DNA of 64,000 nt, taken from Delphinapterus leucas. Taxonomy: Eukaryota > Chordata > Mammalia > Artiodactyla > Monodontidae. A program made the translations under genes and the position numbers. Under the pieces are notes generated by a model. It saw nothing but the letters and a program-made list of their open reading frames with translations. It was not told the origin of the DNA and made no database searches. Positions 1-10,310 of this stretch are shown here, in pieces (within the stretch, counting starts at the first letter, position 1; each line of letters begins with the position of its first letter). The stretch spans positions 66,305,332 through 66,369,331 of the forward strand of contig NW_022098076.1 in the NCBI RefSeq assembly GCF_002288925.2, in the 5' to 3' direction.

Positions 1-797
1 CTGACCCAGTTGAAAGATCATTTTTCTTTTTCAGGTGTTCATCTGTTCTGGCATGATAATATAATGTAGTAGCTCTCAGCCTAAAGTACCGAGAAAAAAT
101 GAGGAATCAGTGTTCCTTTAAAGATATGAAATTTCTCTTACTTTATCTCAGATAACAGCCAGAGTATGACAGAAGACAGTAAGGATACAAATGTATTTGT
201 CTCCCCCAATGAACTTAATCTTTCCAAAAGGCCATGAACAATGAAAGACAAATTACACCTTCCACATTTTTGTTACACGTATACATTTTATCTTTTCAAC
301 AGTCTTGCCTATCTCTTAGTGTTTTCTTTTTTGTATTTGGTCTCCCCATTCTGGTTTTTAAATGTGTCTGTCTCTGGGAGACAATATGTACAAGCAGAGC
401 ATCTTCCATTTGGTATTATCTACATCAGTGCTTCTAGTAGCATAAATAATTATGTTTAGATCAGAGATTAGCTCTGCACAGGAAAGCCCTAAAATGGGTG
501 CTTTCATATCTGAAAATTTTCCTCATCGAGAATGTAGCCATTCTTAAAGATGGTTAAGGGATACTGTTTGTATAAAGCATTTTTATAAGCTTGTGGTTCC
601 TAAAATAGTCTTCATATACTGGAATATCTACATAGTCTAGGTAATGAGGAAGTGAAGGACTAACACAGGAGGGAATGGTGAGGAATGTGGTAAGTGGAGA
701 GCTCAGCTTTGAAATCTCCAAAGAACAAGGATGCAGCAAGATTGTACATGGTCATCTCGTTAGTAACTAGTCTCACGTTTTGTGTTTTTGTTTTCAG
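1..797 (+). other. FASTKD2: FASTKD2 intron (3' part, runs in from outside the window)
   Basis: This stretch precedes the first recognisable FASTKD2 exon and ends in a good acceptor: a T-rich tract 'gttttgtgtttttgttttcag' region at about 777-797 with AG at 796-797. Short open frames inside it have no family resemblance and no splice support. I see no further exon here; the AG near position 35 follows a T-rich tract but is followed quickly by stops in the frames I read. It is taken as intron by inference from the downstream exon. Confidence 0.75.
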
Positions 798-912
798 AGT
801 AGCTGTACTCTGTGTTCCTAGATCTACGTACTGTTTGGATTCAACCCACCCCAGAGGATTCCTTGCTATGAAAATGCGGCATTTGAAAGTAATGGGTTTT
901 CACGTGATCTTG
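798..912 (+). CDS. FASTKD2: FASTKD2 penultimate coding exon (RAP domain, first part)
   Basis: The 115-nt exon starts with the third base of a split codon (A at 798) and then reads 38 complete codons from GTA at 799 to TTG at 910-912. The acceptor is 'ttttgttttcag' and the donor 'TTG|gtaaga' is close to consensus. The peptide contains '[19 protein letters not shown]', a RAP-domain core (basic helix, then a G-[FY]-x-V-I strand) that I recognise as FASTKD2 rather than another FASTK-family member. FASTKD2 is a mitochondrial-matrix RNA-binding protein of the RNA granules, linked to 16S rRNA and large-ribosomal-subunit assembly; human loss causes a mitochondrial encephalomyopathy with complex IV deficiency (literature knowledge). 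Only the C-terminal end lies in this window; the leader and FAST domains are upstream. No stop or frameshift is seen. Confidence 0.92.
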
Positions 913-1892
913 GTAAGAAAAAAATGCAAGTGAAATAGTCTTCAGTTACTGATGTTCCTTCTGCTGGGAATGTTGTGGTTGAAGTTGGTTACTAGGACTA
1001 GATGAATTTTCAGCAGTATCGGAATAAGTGTTTTAGTTATTGTTTTCTTTGAAAAAGAACCTTTCTGGTACGTGAGTTGGCTCATACTCAGCTGATACTA
1101 TTATTTACTTGGGGTTTTATAAGTGCTACATTTAGTCAACTTTAATCATTTTTGTCAAGTGAAAAATGTCAGTAATATGTGTACTTCTTTAATTTAAGAC
1201 ACATGAAACCATATTCAGTTTCTAGGTTATCTTGAACAGGAGAAGAAAAGATGTTAATTAAAGCTTTGTTTTCATGGGCCATTGTGAGGCTGTTAAGGAT
1301 GTTTGTCACTAGAAAATGCTGGATGACTATAAGAGGATGCTTCTTCCTCTTCCCTCCTTATGCTTTCTTTGATTCTGAGCACAACTTTTCTCGAACAGCC
1401 TCTCTAGATGTCTCTGTATGGAGCAAGAACCATACGAATAAATGTATATTTATGTTAATGTTAGGATGTATCTAAATGCCACTCATTTGGTCCTGCATAT
1501 AATGTGAAATGTAAATATTTGAATCTTCGTTATGGTACTTTAGTATCCAAAACTGGATCATGCCCGGATTACCAAGGTTAAGATGGCCCATTTCTCTTAA
1601 TGGGCTAATCTGTAACACTTTTTTTTTTCATATTGGCTATTATTTATATTCTAAGGAAGATTATCCCAAGAAAGGATCTTTTGCACCCTTTAGAGGACCT
1701 TTAAAGTTTTTTTATAATTTTCACTGTGAGACCTTTCTTCGACCCTAGCACATAGTCTTACTAAACTTCTAAAATGTGCGTAATTATAAGTGGTTGGCTG
1801 ATGTTATTTTAATATCCTTGGATCTCAAAACTAGCTTTTATTTTATACGTCGTCATCTTGCAAACTGATTATTTTCCTCTTTCTTTGGTAAG
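913..1892 (+). other. FASTKD2: FASTKD2 last intron
   Basis: A 980-nt phase-0 intron with GT at 913-914 and AG at 1891-1892, the latter preceded by a pyrimidine-rich tract 'ttttcctctttctttgg'. It is AT-rich, with a T-run near 1620. I see no recognisable young repeat in it. The short ORFs at about 1251-1475 and 1560-1748 have no supporting homology that I recognise. Confidence 0.85.
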
Positions 1893-2012
1893 GTCAATAA
1901 TTGGGAGATGAAAAAACTAGAGATGAAGGATGCAGTCACATTTTTGAAGAGTAAAATCTATTCACAGGAAGCACTTTCTACTGCTGATATAAATTTGCAA
2001 AGCACATGTTAA
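1893..2012 (+). CDS. FASTKD2: FASTKD2 last coding exon and stop codon
   Basis: The exon reads in phase 0 directly from the preceding one: GTC AAT AAT TGG GAG at 1893-1907, continuing for 39 codons to TAA at 2010-2012. It begins '[18 protein letters not shown]', which completes the RAP domain (the conserved Trp follows the strand ending the previous exon), and finishes 'INLQSTC'. By memory the human protein ends in a very similar '..VQSTQ', so the C-terminus appears full length with a diverged last residue. The two exons together give 77 C-terminal residues. Both the frame and the splice phases are intact, so the gene looks functional at this end. Confidence 0.93.
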   Translation, partial: VNNWEMKKLEMKDAVTFLKSKIYSQEALSTADINLQSTC

Positions 2013-2122
2013 AGTAAAAAGCAACCTTTTAATGTTATTAGACATAAATTTATAAAAATAACTTTAATAAAGACTACAATTCAGTTGTCGATGGAACTTA
2101 CCTGACTGCTCACCATAATAAA
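2013..2122 (+). promoter_or_regulatory. FASTKD2: FASTKD2 3' UTR start with two candidate poly(A) signals
   Basis: After the stop codon, canonical AATAAA hexamers occur at 2066-2071 (54 nt downstream of the stop) and 2117-2122. Each is followed by T/GT-bearing sequence ('ttcagttgtcg' after the first, 'agtgttatttcag' after the second) that could act as a downstream element. Which signal is used, or whether a more distal one is preferred, cannot be decided from sequence alone. AATAAA also occurs near 3561. Confidence 0.45.
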
Positions 2123-2954
2123 AAGTGTTATTTCAGTTCACTGCTAAAATTAAAGTTGAGAATGAAAGAAATATTCTTACTGGCACTTTAGAAAATGCTG
2201 AGAAAATTCCAGAAGGATCATTTTTGCAGTCATACCTGTTCCTTCCAGTGCCCAGATACTTCATAAATTCATGAGCTATAGGTTTTACTGTTTCTCATTA
2301 GCTTTGATGCATTCAAAACTGGTTTCTTAGTTGTGATGGGTTGCAGGTAAGTTGCTGTGGGCAGTCCTCAGATGTGGGTCTGGAATCTAAGCTGTTTTAG
2401 GACTCAGGTATGGACCACATTCAAGCACTGGCCACAAAGCAATTGGGCTAGGGTCTCAAATTGTAGAATGTATAAGAATTAACGAGGTGGCCTGTTAAAA
2501 ATGGGTGAGGATCAGGTATCTGCAGTTGTAACAAGCATTCTAGGTAGAAGTGGTTTGTGGACCTTACTAAGAGAAACGCAGATGAGATAGTGCAGAGATG
2601 GCAAGGAGTCCTAATTTCTTAAGATTGATAGGTTGTGGGTTGCTAACACCACAGTCCTTGCCATTGGTGAGGTCATTCCTTTCTCCCTCTTCCCCTTTCC
2701 CCTCCCACCATTTCACAAAGTCTTTTCAAGTAAATATATAGCTGAACTGTTTTGTGAGCCAGACCTGAGGGCTATTTTTCAGTTACGTTTGTTCATCCTT
2801 TTGTGGAAGTACTTGTTCAAGTTTGTCACACGCCTGTCTACCTAGTATTTGACTCACTGGGGATACAGCAGGTTCCGCTTGTGAAACCTGAGTGCCGCAT
2901 AAGTTGGTGTTGTTTTAGCCCCGTGTGAAAGACCGAGCGCTTGTGCCGCCCCTC
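2123..2954. other. Unassigned; possibly distal FASTKD2 3' UTR
   Basis: I recognise no repeat family or exon here. If a distal poly(A) site is used, part of this would be 3' UTR. The short ORF at 2633-2845 looks like chance. Confidence 0.4.
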
Positions 2955-3306
2955 CACCCCATCCCTGCAAGTCCTGTGTTGGAACCTAACCCCTAGTGTG
3001 ATGGTATTTGGAGGCAGAGCTTTGGGAGATGATTAGGTCATGAGGGTGGAGGCCTCATACATTGGATTAGTGCTCTTGTACAAGAGGCCTCAGAGAGCTC
3101 CCCTGTCACTTCTCCATGTGAGGACAGTGAGAAGATGACCATCTCCGAACCAGGAAGGGGGGCCCTCACCAGACACAGAATCTGCCAGAGCCTTGACCTT
3201 GGACTTCCGAGCCTCTCCCACAGTTAATTTGTGAGAAGTAAATTTCTGTTGTTTATAAGCTACCCAGTCTATGGTATTCTGTTAATATCATCCTGGATGG
3301 ACTAAG
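2955..3306 (+). mobile_element. MaLR-type LTR (MLT1/MST group)
   Basis: The stretch reads through the hallmark landmarks of mammalian MaLR LTRs in order: 'gtgtgatggtatttggaggc' (2996 on), 'gattaggtcatgagggtgga', 'atgtgaggacagtgagaag', 'cctcaccagacac', 'ttgtttataagctacccagt' and an end resembling 'ggactaag'. It is an ancient, diverged solo LTR with no internal region alongside. The orientation is from the order of these landmarks. The exact subfamily was not determined. Confidence 0.8.
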
Positions 3307-3331
3307 GTACCCCAGATATGCAGACGTGCAA

Positions 3332-3525
3332 TTACCGGACGTCTTACTCTGTGCCAGGCACTGCTAAGTATTGGGATGTATTCTCTCTTTTCATTATCTT
3401 AACTCTTTGAGGTGTAGCTGCTATTAATCTCTTGGGACCCTTATTTCCTTTTATCTAATAAGAGGATAAACTATCAAAGCTACATAAATAGGATAGGGCT
3501 AGAGTTTGAACCTGAGCTGACATGG
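3332..3525 (-). mobile_element. MIR SINE (antisense)
   Basis: 'ctctgtgccaggcactgc' followed by 'cattatcttaactctttgaggt', then 'aagaggataaact' and 'ggctagagtttgaacctgagc' is the antisense order of MIR landmarks. The copy is diverged, and no target duplication is discernible at this age. Confidence 0.7.
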
Positions 3526-4195
3526 ACTTACAAACAAAGTAGTCGAGAAACCCCAGGTTGGCAATAAAAGGTCTCTAGCAATATGACTGCATCTGTCACA
3601 GGTCTTATCAACTTATGTTGCCTACGTTAAGAGAAGGTTAGAGCTGGAAGGAAATGTATCAGTCATTTAATCCACCTCCCTCATTTTATGGATGAGGAAG
3701 TAAAAGTTCAAAGAATTGGAATTTTCTGGAGCCTCAGCCACATCATTGATTTCCACGTTATCTCCACGTTTCATCTCCTACTGCTCTTCACCTTGTACCT
3801 CAGGAAATCTGGACTTTTGTTCCAGGTTAGACGTCATCTAGTTTTGCATACTTGACCAAATGATTTAACCTTATAACGCTTCAGAACAAGAGTTGAAAAT
3901 ATTCTATTAAGGAAACTAAAATTTTCATTCTTTACATGGTAAGTGCATATCTCTTTCTTCTGGTGGCTAATTATGACTCATTTTCAAAGGATTGGACAAA
4001 TATATGAATACTTGTAACTACCTTTTGGAGGAACTAGTTTTCTTGCATTTGTACCAATTGGCATGACAGATAAAGAAGCATTCCTCTTTTACCAGTATTA
4101 CTAGTATTAGCATTCTTCATTGCTGTGTTGTCTAAAAATATCTTGTGAGACTCAGGTATAGAGTGAAGGAAAACAGTTTAAAAATATGTCTTCTC
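3526..4195. other. Unassigned intergenic sequence
   Basis: The part at about 3630-3720 ('tcattttatggatgaggaag') resembles an old MIR-like or other ancient SINE. The rest is unrecognised. Confidence 0.35.
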
Positions 4196-4579
4196 GGGCT
4201 TCCCTGGTGGCGCAGTGGTTGAGAATCCGCCTGCCAATGCAGGGGACACGGGTTCGAGCCCTGGTCTGGGAAGATCCCACATGCCGCGGAGCAGCTAGGC
4301 CCGTGTGCCACAACTACTGAGCCTGCGCGTCAGGAGCTTGTGCTCCGCAACAAGAGAGGCCGCGACAGTGAGGGGCCCGCGCACCGCGATAAAGAGTGGC
4401 CCCCGCTCGCCGCAACTAGAGAAGGCCCTTGCCCAGAAACGAAGACCCAACACAACCAAAAATAAATAAATAATTAATTTAAAAAAACAAAACAAAAAAA
4501 AAACAAAAAGAATTCATTGCTCTGTATCCTCATCAACACTTGGTAATGCTAGACCTAAATTAAAAAAAAATATATATAT
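4196..4579 (+). mobile_element. CHR-type SINE (long form) with an extra 3' segment
   Basis: The tRNA-derived head starts 'gggcttccctggtggcgcag'. A pol III A box (tggcgcagtgg, 4208-4218) and B box (ggttcgagccc, from 4251) are intact. The long-form body runs to 'agacccaacacaaccaaaaa' and an A-rich tail near 4450-4509. A perfect 12-bp target duplication 'atatgtcttctc' lies at 4184-4195 and 4580-4591. Between the A-rich tail and the right duplicate lies about 50 bp of non-SINE sequence (4510-4560) and then a second A-run, so the inserted unit includes a 3' extra segment. CHR SINEs are tRNA-Glu derived and characteristic of cetaceans, hippos and ruminants. Confidence 0.93.
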
Positions 4580-4591
4580 ATATGTCTTCTC

Positions 4592-5209
4592 AGGATTGTT
4601 AATATAAAGATTTACTCTCCTCTCCAGGAGAATATGTAAATATTCTCCTTTTCTGGTATTTAGTCAGTTGATTCAAAACAAACAAAAACTACTCAACCCC
4701 AGGTTGATTTCATGGACCCATTTCTAATACAATTAGGGTCAATAAATAAACAAAAAGTGGGAGTTTATAAATCCAAATTCTGACTATTCCTGATCAAATC
4801 ACAAAATATGTTATACCTCAGTACCAAACTCTTCATTTTAAAGAGGATAAAACTAACCTGCTTTACTGTATTAATCAACTAAAATAGTGAACATGACAGG
4901 AATAAGGTTGATATGTTTATGTATATGGCTTGCTTCTGATGTAGTTTATGCTAATAAGTCAGCCACCTTGTGGGAGAAATAGGTGTAAAAGGTTTTTGAT
5001 TTTTTTTATCTAATTCTGTGTCCTGACTGAGCTTTTTTTGTTTGTGTTTTGAGCAGTGTTAAGATTGGCTTTTGTTTTTTTGATTCTTGAACTTATTTAA
5101 AATGTCTATTTATGTTATAATTACATCACATACACAAATGTAAACGTCTAGCCAAGAGAAAAAAAAATAGGTGATTTATTTATGACATATCTAAATAAAG
5201 AGCTCCTAT
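4592..5209. other. Unassigned AT-rich intergenic sequence
   Basis: Around 4750-4900 there is a weak MIR-like resemblance ('ctcagtaccaaactcttcat'). Otherwise nothing is recognised. Confidence 0.3.
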
Positions 5210-5455
5210 AAGTTGATAAACACACATTACAAAAGAAAAACGAGTGAAGAGCTGATCAACATGAAAAAATTTCAGTCTACTTGTAATCAAAAACACACAT
5301 TCAAACAAGTGAGAGATTTTGCCTTTTAAATTAGCATCATGGGTTTTTTTTCTTTAAGAATTACAGTGCTGACAAAGGAAGTGAGGCAGGCACTTGCATA
5401 TGCTGGTGGGATGCAAATTAATACAACCTTTCTGGAACACATTTCGTGGCTTTTT
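5210..5455 (+). mobile_element. Degenerate L1 ORF2 3' fragment
   Basis: 'atgctggtgggatgcaaatt' followed by 'aatacaacctttctggaac' resembles the sense L1 ORF2 C-terminal region (the CW..C/LHCWW zone of younger copies). It is heavily diverged with no intact frame. Confidence 0.5.
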
Positions 5456-5459
5456 CCCC

Positions 5460-5725
5460 CATATTTAAAAAAATAGGTTTATTGAGGTATAATTGACAAA
5501 CAACAAACTGCATATATTAAAAGCATACAATTTGATAAGCTTTAACAGATTATATATATAATATATATAAATAAATATATATATATATAAAATATCCATG
5601 AAAACATCACCACAATCAAGATAATGAACATCCACCACCCCTAAAAGTTTCCTCCCTTTTTGCCTTTCCCTTTGTTCCCTAGAAACCACTGATGGGCTCT
5701 CTGTCACTGTGGAATGCCCTTCAGA
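5460..5725 (-). mobile_element. Old L1 3' fragment (antisense) with an internal TA-rich stretch
   Basis: 'gtttattgaggtataattga' and then 'aaaacatcaccacaatcaag', 'atgaacatccaccacccc' are antisense landmarks of old mammalian L1 3' regions. They are interrupted by an (AT)n stretch at about 5548-5590. It is non-coding. Confidence 0.6.
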
Positions 5726-5957
5726 TGTATGCATGCAGAGTCTTGAGAATATTAATATCTATTGACATTGACCAGGAGTTAGATTTTTAATTATCTTTGC
5801 GCCTGTATGCACCCTTAGTATACACTTGATACATATTTGTATTATTCCCACAATATGTGTAAGGATACTTATCACTCCATTGATTTGCTATTTCACCGTG
5901 TATGAGCCAAACACTGGAAGCTATTTAAGCATTCATCACTAATGGAATATATATCTT

Positions 5958-6131
5958 CTAAGCACTTGCTACTCAGAATGTGGTCCACAGACTAGCAGTA
6001 TCAGCATCATCTGGGAGGTTGTTAGGAATGCAGACTCTTGGAGCCCATCTCAGACCCACTGAACCAGAATCTGTATTTTAACAATATCCCAGGTGATTTG
6101 TATACTCATGAAAATTTGAGAAGTGCTGTTC
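5958..6131 (-). mobile_element. MER5-type hAT-Charlie MITE
   Basis: 'aatgtggtccacagactagc' then 'atcagcatcatctgggaggt', 'cccatctcagacccactgaa', 'gaaaatttgagaagtgctg' follow the antisense order of a MER5A-like element. This is a short non-autonomous DNA transposon with no coding capacity. Confidence 0.72.
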
Positions 6132-7510
6132 TAAGACATTTTAATATTTGTAAAATATTATCTGGACGTGCCATAAGTTACTTAATGATGTGGGGAAAAC
6201 TTTACAATTCTATTAAATGTAGAAACAAACACTTGACTCTATATACGAGGATTCAAATTTTGTTTTAAATAATGGCAAGAGGTGCAGAAAAGGGATAAAA
6301 ATGTAGAAAGTGGTATTTCTGAATAGTATTGATAGAATTGTAATTTTATTTTTCTTTATACTTTATTTTTCATACTTCAAGAATGAATATGTATTATACT
6401 TAAAATCAGAAAGCAAATCATTAGCTGATCTCAATCCATTTCTATTGTTTGATTTCCCAAACAGCATTTTAGAAATTAATGATAACCACTAAGAGTTTAA
6501 TATATGCCCAGAACTATGGGGGAGATAAAGAAATTAACACAGAGATCCTCTCAAGTTGTTTATAAGACACCATTATTGTATGTTGAAAGATAATCTGATG
6601 TATGACAAAGCAGAAGATAAGAGGAAGTCAGAGGGGAAAGGGGTCACTGCGTTGGGTTTTCAGAGCTGTACAGAGCTGAACAGAGGAGGGTGAACAAGAT
6701 TTGGCAGCATACAAAGGGAGACCATATATGATCTGAAAATTGTTTCTCCCAGGTTTTTTGAGGTGGAACGGTATTGATGGAGGTACATGTGTTAAATTTT
6801 GATATCTGAATTTTAAAAGGGAAAACAGCCCGGAGAATTATCCTTTGCTGAGAATGTTAGTGTTGCAAGTAAATAACTTTCTTACATTTACTGTGAAATC
6901 TTGTGTATGTGACACTGCGGCATATATTGCAAATTGGCTCATTCTACTCCATTCCAAGCCTTATCTTTTTTATGTCATGGTGCACAAAGAAAATGACAGC
7001 TTTCATAGCACTAAGTGCAAGTGTATTTTGGTGTTTATTTGGAGCTTAGTAGAAAAAATATATTTTCTTTATATGATGTACTAAGAACTAAAATCAGTAA
7101 AATTCTAAGTATTAAGGAAGATTTTAAATATTGACTTTGTGTTAAATTCCCAAACACATTAATTTTTCCAAATTCCTTAATGAGAATCTTGATCTTGCTT
7201 TCTAGACATAACCATTAAATACCAAGTTGTATGCTTGAAATGGCTATATGCAATTCTTGATCAAAATATTTTATCAAATTCTTTGTTGTCATTGGCAGGA
7301 AGCTTTACATAAGTAACCGATGGAACAATTTTAAACTATTTTTAAAACCATTCAAAAATTAAAAATTATGTTTAGAGCCCAACAGCTTTCTTGTTCTGTC
7401 ATTGACAAATGTGATGTTGATATTTTTTTGTGATAATACAAGTGGATCTCAAATGCAGTTGAATTTTTTCATATCAAGTATTTACAAATAACAGTGAAGT
7501 CCTAATTTAT

Positions 7511-7512
<2 letters not shown>
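6132..7512. other. Unassigned AT-rich intergenic sequence
   Basis: I recognise no repeat or exon with confidence. The ORFs at 6310-6492 and 6845-7084 are hydrophobic but compositionally ordinary for AT-rich DNA and are not called. Confidence 0.35.

Positions 7513-7547
<35 letters not shown>
7513..7547. repeat. (TG)n microsatellite
   Basis: About 17 uninterrupted TG dinucleotides. Length is probably polymorphic between individuals, as is usual for such tracts. Confidence 0.97.
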
Positions 7548-7548
<1 letters not shown>

Positions 7549-8559
7549 GATAGAGCAGTCACCCTGCAACTAGCAAATAGACATAAGTAAACATAAGACA
7601 GAGATTTGGGGCATCTACCTAGAGCTGTACTTATGAGGAGCTGGCCTTTCCCAAACCCTGACTGCACCTTACCATGAAATGACCCAGCAGCTAGCGTGTT
7701 TCTTGTCCATGATGTTCAGTGGCTCACTCAGCAGCAGGCTTCTTAGAAGCTGTCTGGGTGACTGGATGCATTCTTGGCTTCACACAGCATCACAGCAGAG
7801 CAGCAAGGGCCTGACACCTCCCATATTATTTATCCGTAGGAGCTGAGTGAACCATCAGACCCCACGCTGTTCAGGCTACCTTCCAGGGAGCATTAGGTGA
7901 GGAGGTTACTGGCCAAGAGGCCTTTGGCTGCCCAGCCCTTTGTGGCTCCCCAGAAGGCTGAGGAAATAGATACCTCTTGTTACAAGACACACTTGTAACC
8001 CATTTGTGGCACATGTGTGTGCTAGGCTCACTGGTGGGCCCAGAAAACTAAAATCTATACATTTCCCAAATCCCCTTACAGCTTGAATTCCAGATGTGAC
8101 CTAACTTCCCCCAAACAGATGTGCCTGCTTGAGATTAAGAAAGCCAGATGAGATGGAGGTCGTATTTCTGCCAACAGTCAGGGACGTTGGATTTTTCTGG
8201 AATAGCAATAGCAGAGGTCCCAGGGTTTGGTGCAGCAGGATATGGGGCTTCTATTTTGCCGGGGGCAGTGTCGCTACGGTAATACGGAGCTAGAGCTAGC
8301 AACGAGGCAGCATGGTCCTGATTACCTAGCTTCTGGGCTGTGAGCAGAGATAGCAGCTCCTCTGGACGGCCAGTTCTGTGGTGATGTTCTCAGAGGGATT
8401 CCTGGAAGTCGCGTTAAAGGCTGCTGCTTCAGCCCTTGCAGTCGTCTTGTACGCAGAAGGGGCCTTCCGTGAATGCCCAGAAGTTGACAACTAAGCACAC
8501 TGTGTTTGAACTAGAGAGGTTTCTGTTATCAGCAATAAACACTGATAAAGATAGCATAA
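7548..8559. other. Unassigned, moderately GC-rich intergenic sequence
   Basis: The segment 8230-8440 holds several CpGs ('gtgtcgctacggtaatacgg') and may be a diverged LTR or other old element. I could not name it. No ORF worth calling. Confidence 0.3.
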
Positions 8560-8695
8560 TATATTACAGTATATACATATATATACATTTTATATATACA
8601 TACCCATATATACTACAGTATACTACAGTATATATGTGTGTGTGTATAGGATGTGTGTATATGTATTATAGTATATGTACACACACATAATAGGA
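8560..8695. repeat. TA/TG-rich low-complexity tract
   Basis: Alternating purine-pyrimidine repeats of TATA, CATA and TGTG type ('tatatgtgtgtgtgtatagg' near 8630) with several near-repeated 'actacagtata' units. Confidence 0.85.
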
Positions 8696-8774
8696 TACCT
8701 TTCTTTAAAACTTCCTGAATTCTCTAAAGAATTTCACTCAAAGTAAGACACATATATCACGTGACTAAGACCCA

Positions 8775-9047
8775 CTAGGAATATCCACATATACTGTCAG
8801 TTGGTTTTACATGTACCTCACCCTCAGGAGGTTTCTCTAGGCAGCAATAAAATTTCACTGGCAGGTGAATGGCAAAATCAGCCCACCTGTCTTTATTTTC
8901 TACTTTTTCTCCTTGTACCCAATTTTCTCCATACTTCCCGATTTTGCAACTCTGCAAATCTGCTAGTTCCATCTTGGGCAATTTCTTTCCATTAGGACCC
9001 ACAATCCTGAAAAAGGGAAAGGGGATTAGCATCAAGCTTTTGCCCAA
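8775..9047 (-). other. Unidentified minus-strand open frame (90 codons) with an acceptor-like start
   Basis: On the minus strand an open frame runs through 'RIVGPNGKKLPKMELADLQS' and on to a stop. Just upstream of that peptide on the minus strand is 'cctttccctttttcag', a plausible splice acceptor, with the AG at about 9007-9008. I do not recognise the peptide. The composition is not low-complexity. It could be an exon of an unannotated transcript, a fragment of a decayed gene or element, or chance. No donor or partner exon was identified, so function is unknown. Confidence 0.2.
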
Positions 9048-9835
9048 TTGTCTCAGGAAATTCCTTCCTATTTTACTAAAAAAAGATACAGTAGAGGGAG
9101 AAAGACATGGAATTTACTAAATATATAAAGACTTTTGTCATGACTTTTAAATCAGACAAAAAAGCCAATGCTATCATATTTTAGGACCTTTGAAGTGCTT
9201 CAGTGTCACACTCATCAGAACATATTCCGTCTACCTAATTAAGTGCTAGTCTGCAAGAAAATCAGTTAAAGATGATTGAAATGGAAGGGCAACGCCCTCT
9301 TCGCCAGCTTGAGGTTCACGTAAACTTGCATCCACTGCTGTCGCTCCTGCTGCTGCTGCTGCAGGCGGTAGTTAAAACGGGGTCCTGCACAGTCCAGTCC
9401 ACAGGCTGTGCCCCTGCTGTACCTGCTCTGTGCTCTGCTGCCCCCCGTGCAGAACTCCGCACAGGCCACCGTGTTTTAAGAGCGCACGATCCCGCTTCCT
9501 CCAAGTTTTCCTTAGGGTGCGCTGTGATCCACAGCCATTTTTCTCAAAGCACTCTCCCAGGCTGGGGTAGTAAAATTAGAACAAGTTTTCCAGTCTTAGC
9601 CTCCTATTTTGCCCAATATTGGGTGATCTTGGGTAAACATGTAGCTTTAAGGAAAAACAGGGGCAACCAAAGAAGTGCTGGTCACACTTTTGAGAATTGC
9701 CCATTTAAAAAAAGGTTGTACTATATGCTTTTCTAAGCCACAGTATCTCACATGGCAGTCTTTGTCTTAGAAATACAAACCAAGCAAGACATTTCTCAAA
9801 CTCATGTTAACTGTGATTTTAATATCGATCTGGAT
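9048..9835. other. Unassigned, with a CTG-repeat, CpG-bearing segment at 9264-9560
   Basis: The segment contains a short (CTG)5 run at about 9348-9363 ('ctgctgctgctgctgcagg') and more CpGs than its surroundings. A minus-strand frame reads 'LQQQQQERQQWMQVYVNLKL' through the CAG run; a plus-strand frame of 154 codons (9272-9736) overlaps it. I recognise neither protein. Overlapping frames on both strands in GC-rich sequence are commonly chance. Confidence 0.3.
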
Positions 9836-10310
9836 ATTTTAATTTTAAAAAATCGTGGTAAAATACGCATAAAATTTACCATCTGTCAACCATTTTTAAG
9901 TGTACAGTTCAATGGCATTGTCTATCCATATTATTCTGCAGTCATCACCACCATCCATCTCTAGAACTCCACTCACCTTGTAAGACTGAAACTGTACCCA
10001 TTAAACAATAACTCACATTGCCCCTTTCTCTAGCCACTGGCAATCACCATTTACTTTGTCTCTATGAACTTGATTACTCTAGATACGTTCTGTAAGTGGA
10101 TTCATACAATATTTGTCCTTTTGTGTGATGGCTTATTTCATTTAGCATAATGTCCACCGTGTTCATTCATGATGGAACATGTATCAGAATCTCCTTCCTT
10201 TTTAAGGCTAAATAATATCCTATTGTATGTATATACCACATTTTGTTTATTCATCCATCCATGAACACTTGGGTTGCTTCTACTTTTTGTGTCAATGTGT
10301 TGTGTTTTTT
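9836..10310 (-). mobile_element. Old L1 3' end (antisense)
   Basis: Landmarks in antisense order: 'ttttaagtgtacagttcaat', 'catcaccaccatccatctct', 'actggcaatcaccattt', 'ttagcataatgtccaccg', 'taaataatatcctattgt', 'atccatgaacacttgggttg'. This is a diverged L1M-type 3' region without coding capacity. Confidence 0.85.

Noticed and set aside
1..120. Possible FASTKD2 exon after the T-rich AG near position 35
   Set aside because: The following bases hit stop codons early in the frames examined and show no RAP or FAST-domain resemblance.
4196..4300. tRNA-like head of the SINE considered as a tRNA gene
   Set aside because: Only the pol III boxes are tRNA-like; the sequence recurs in ten copies with A-rich tails and target duplications, so it is a SINE.
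7513..7547. TG repeat considered as a CRISPR-like or minisatellite array
   Set aside because: Pure dinucleotide repeat; no spacers. No CRISPR arrays exist in this window.
9272..9736. 154-codon plus-strand frame, the second longest in the first half of the window
   Set aside because: No recognisable domain; it overlaps an equally open minus frame in GC-rich sequence and ends in ordinary AT-rich DNA. No splice or promoter context.
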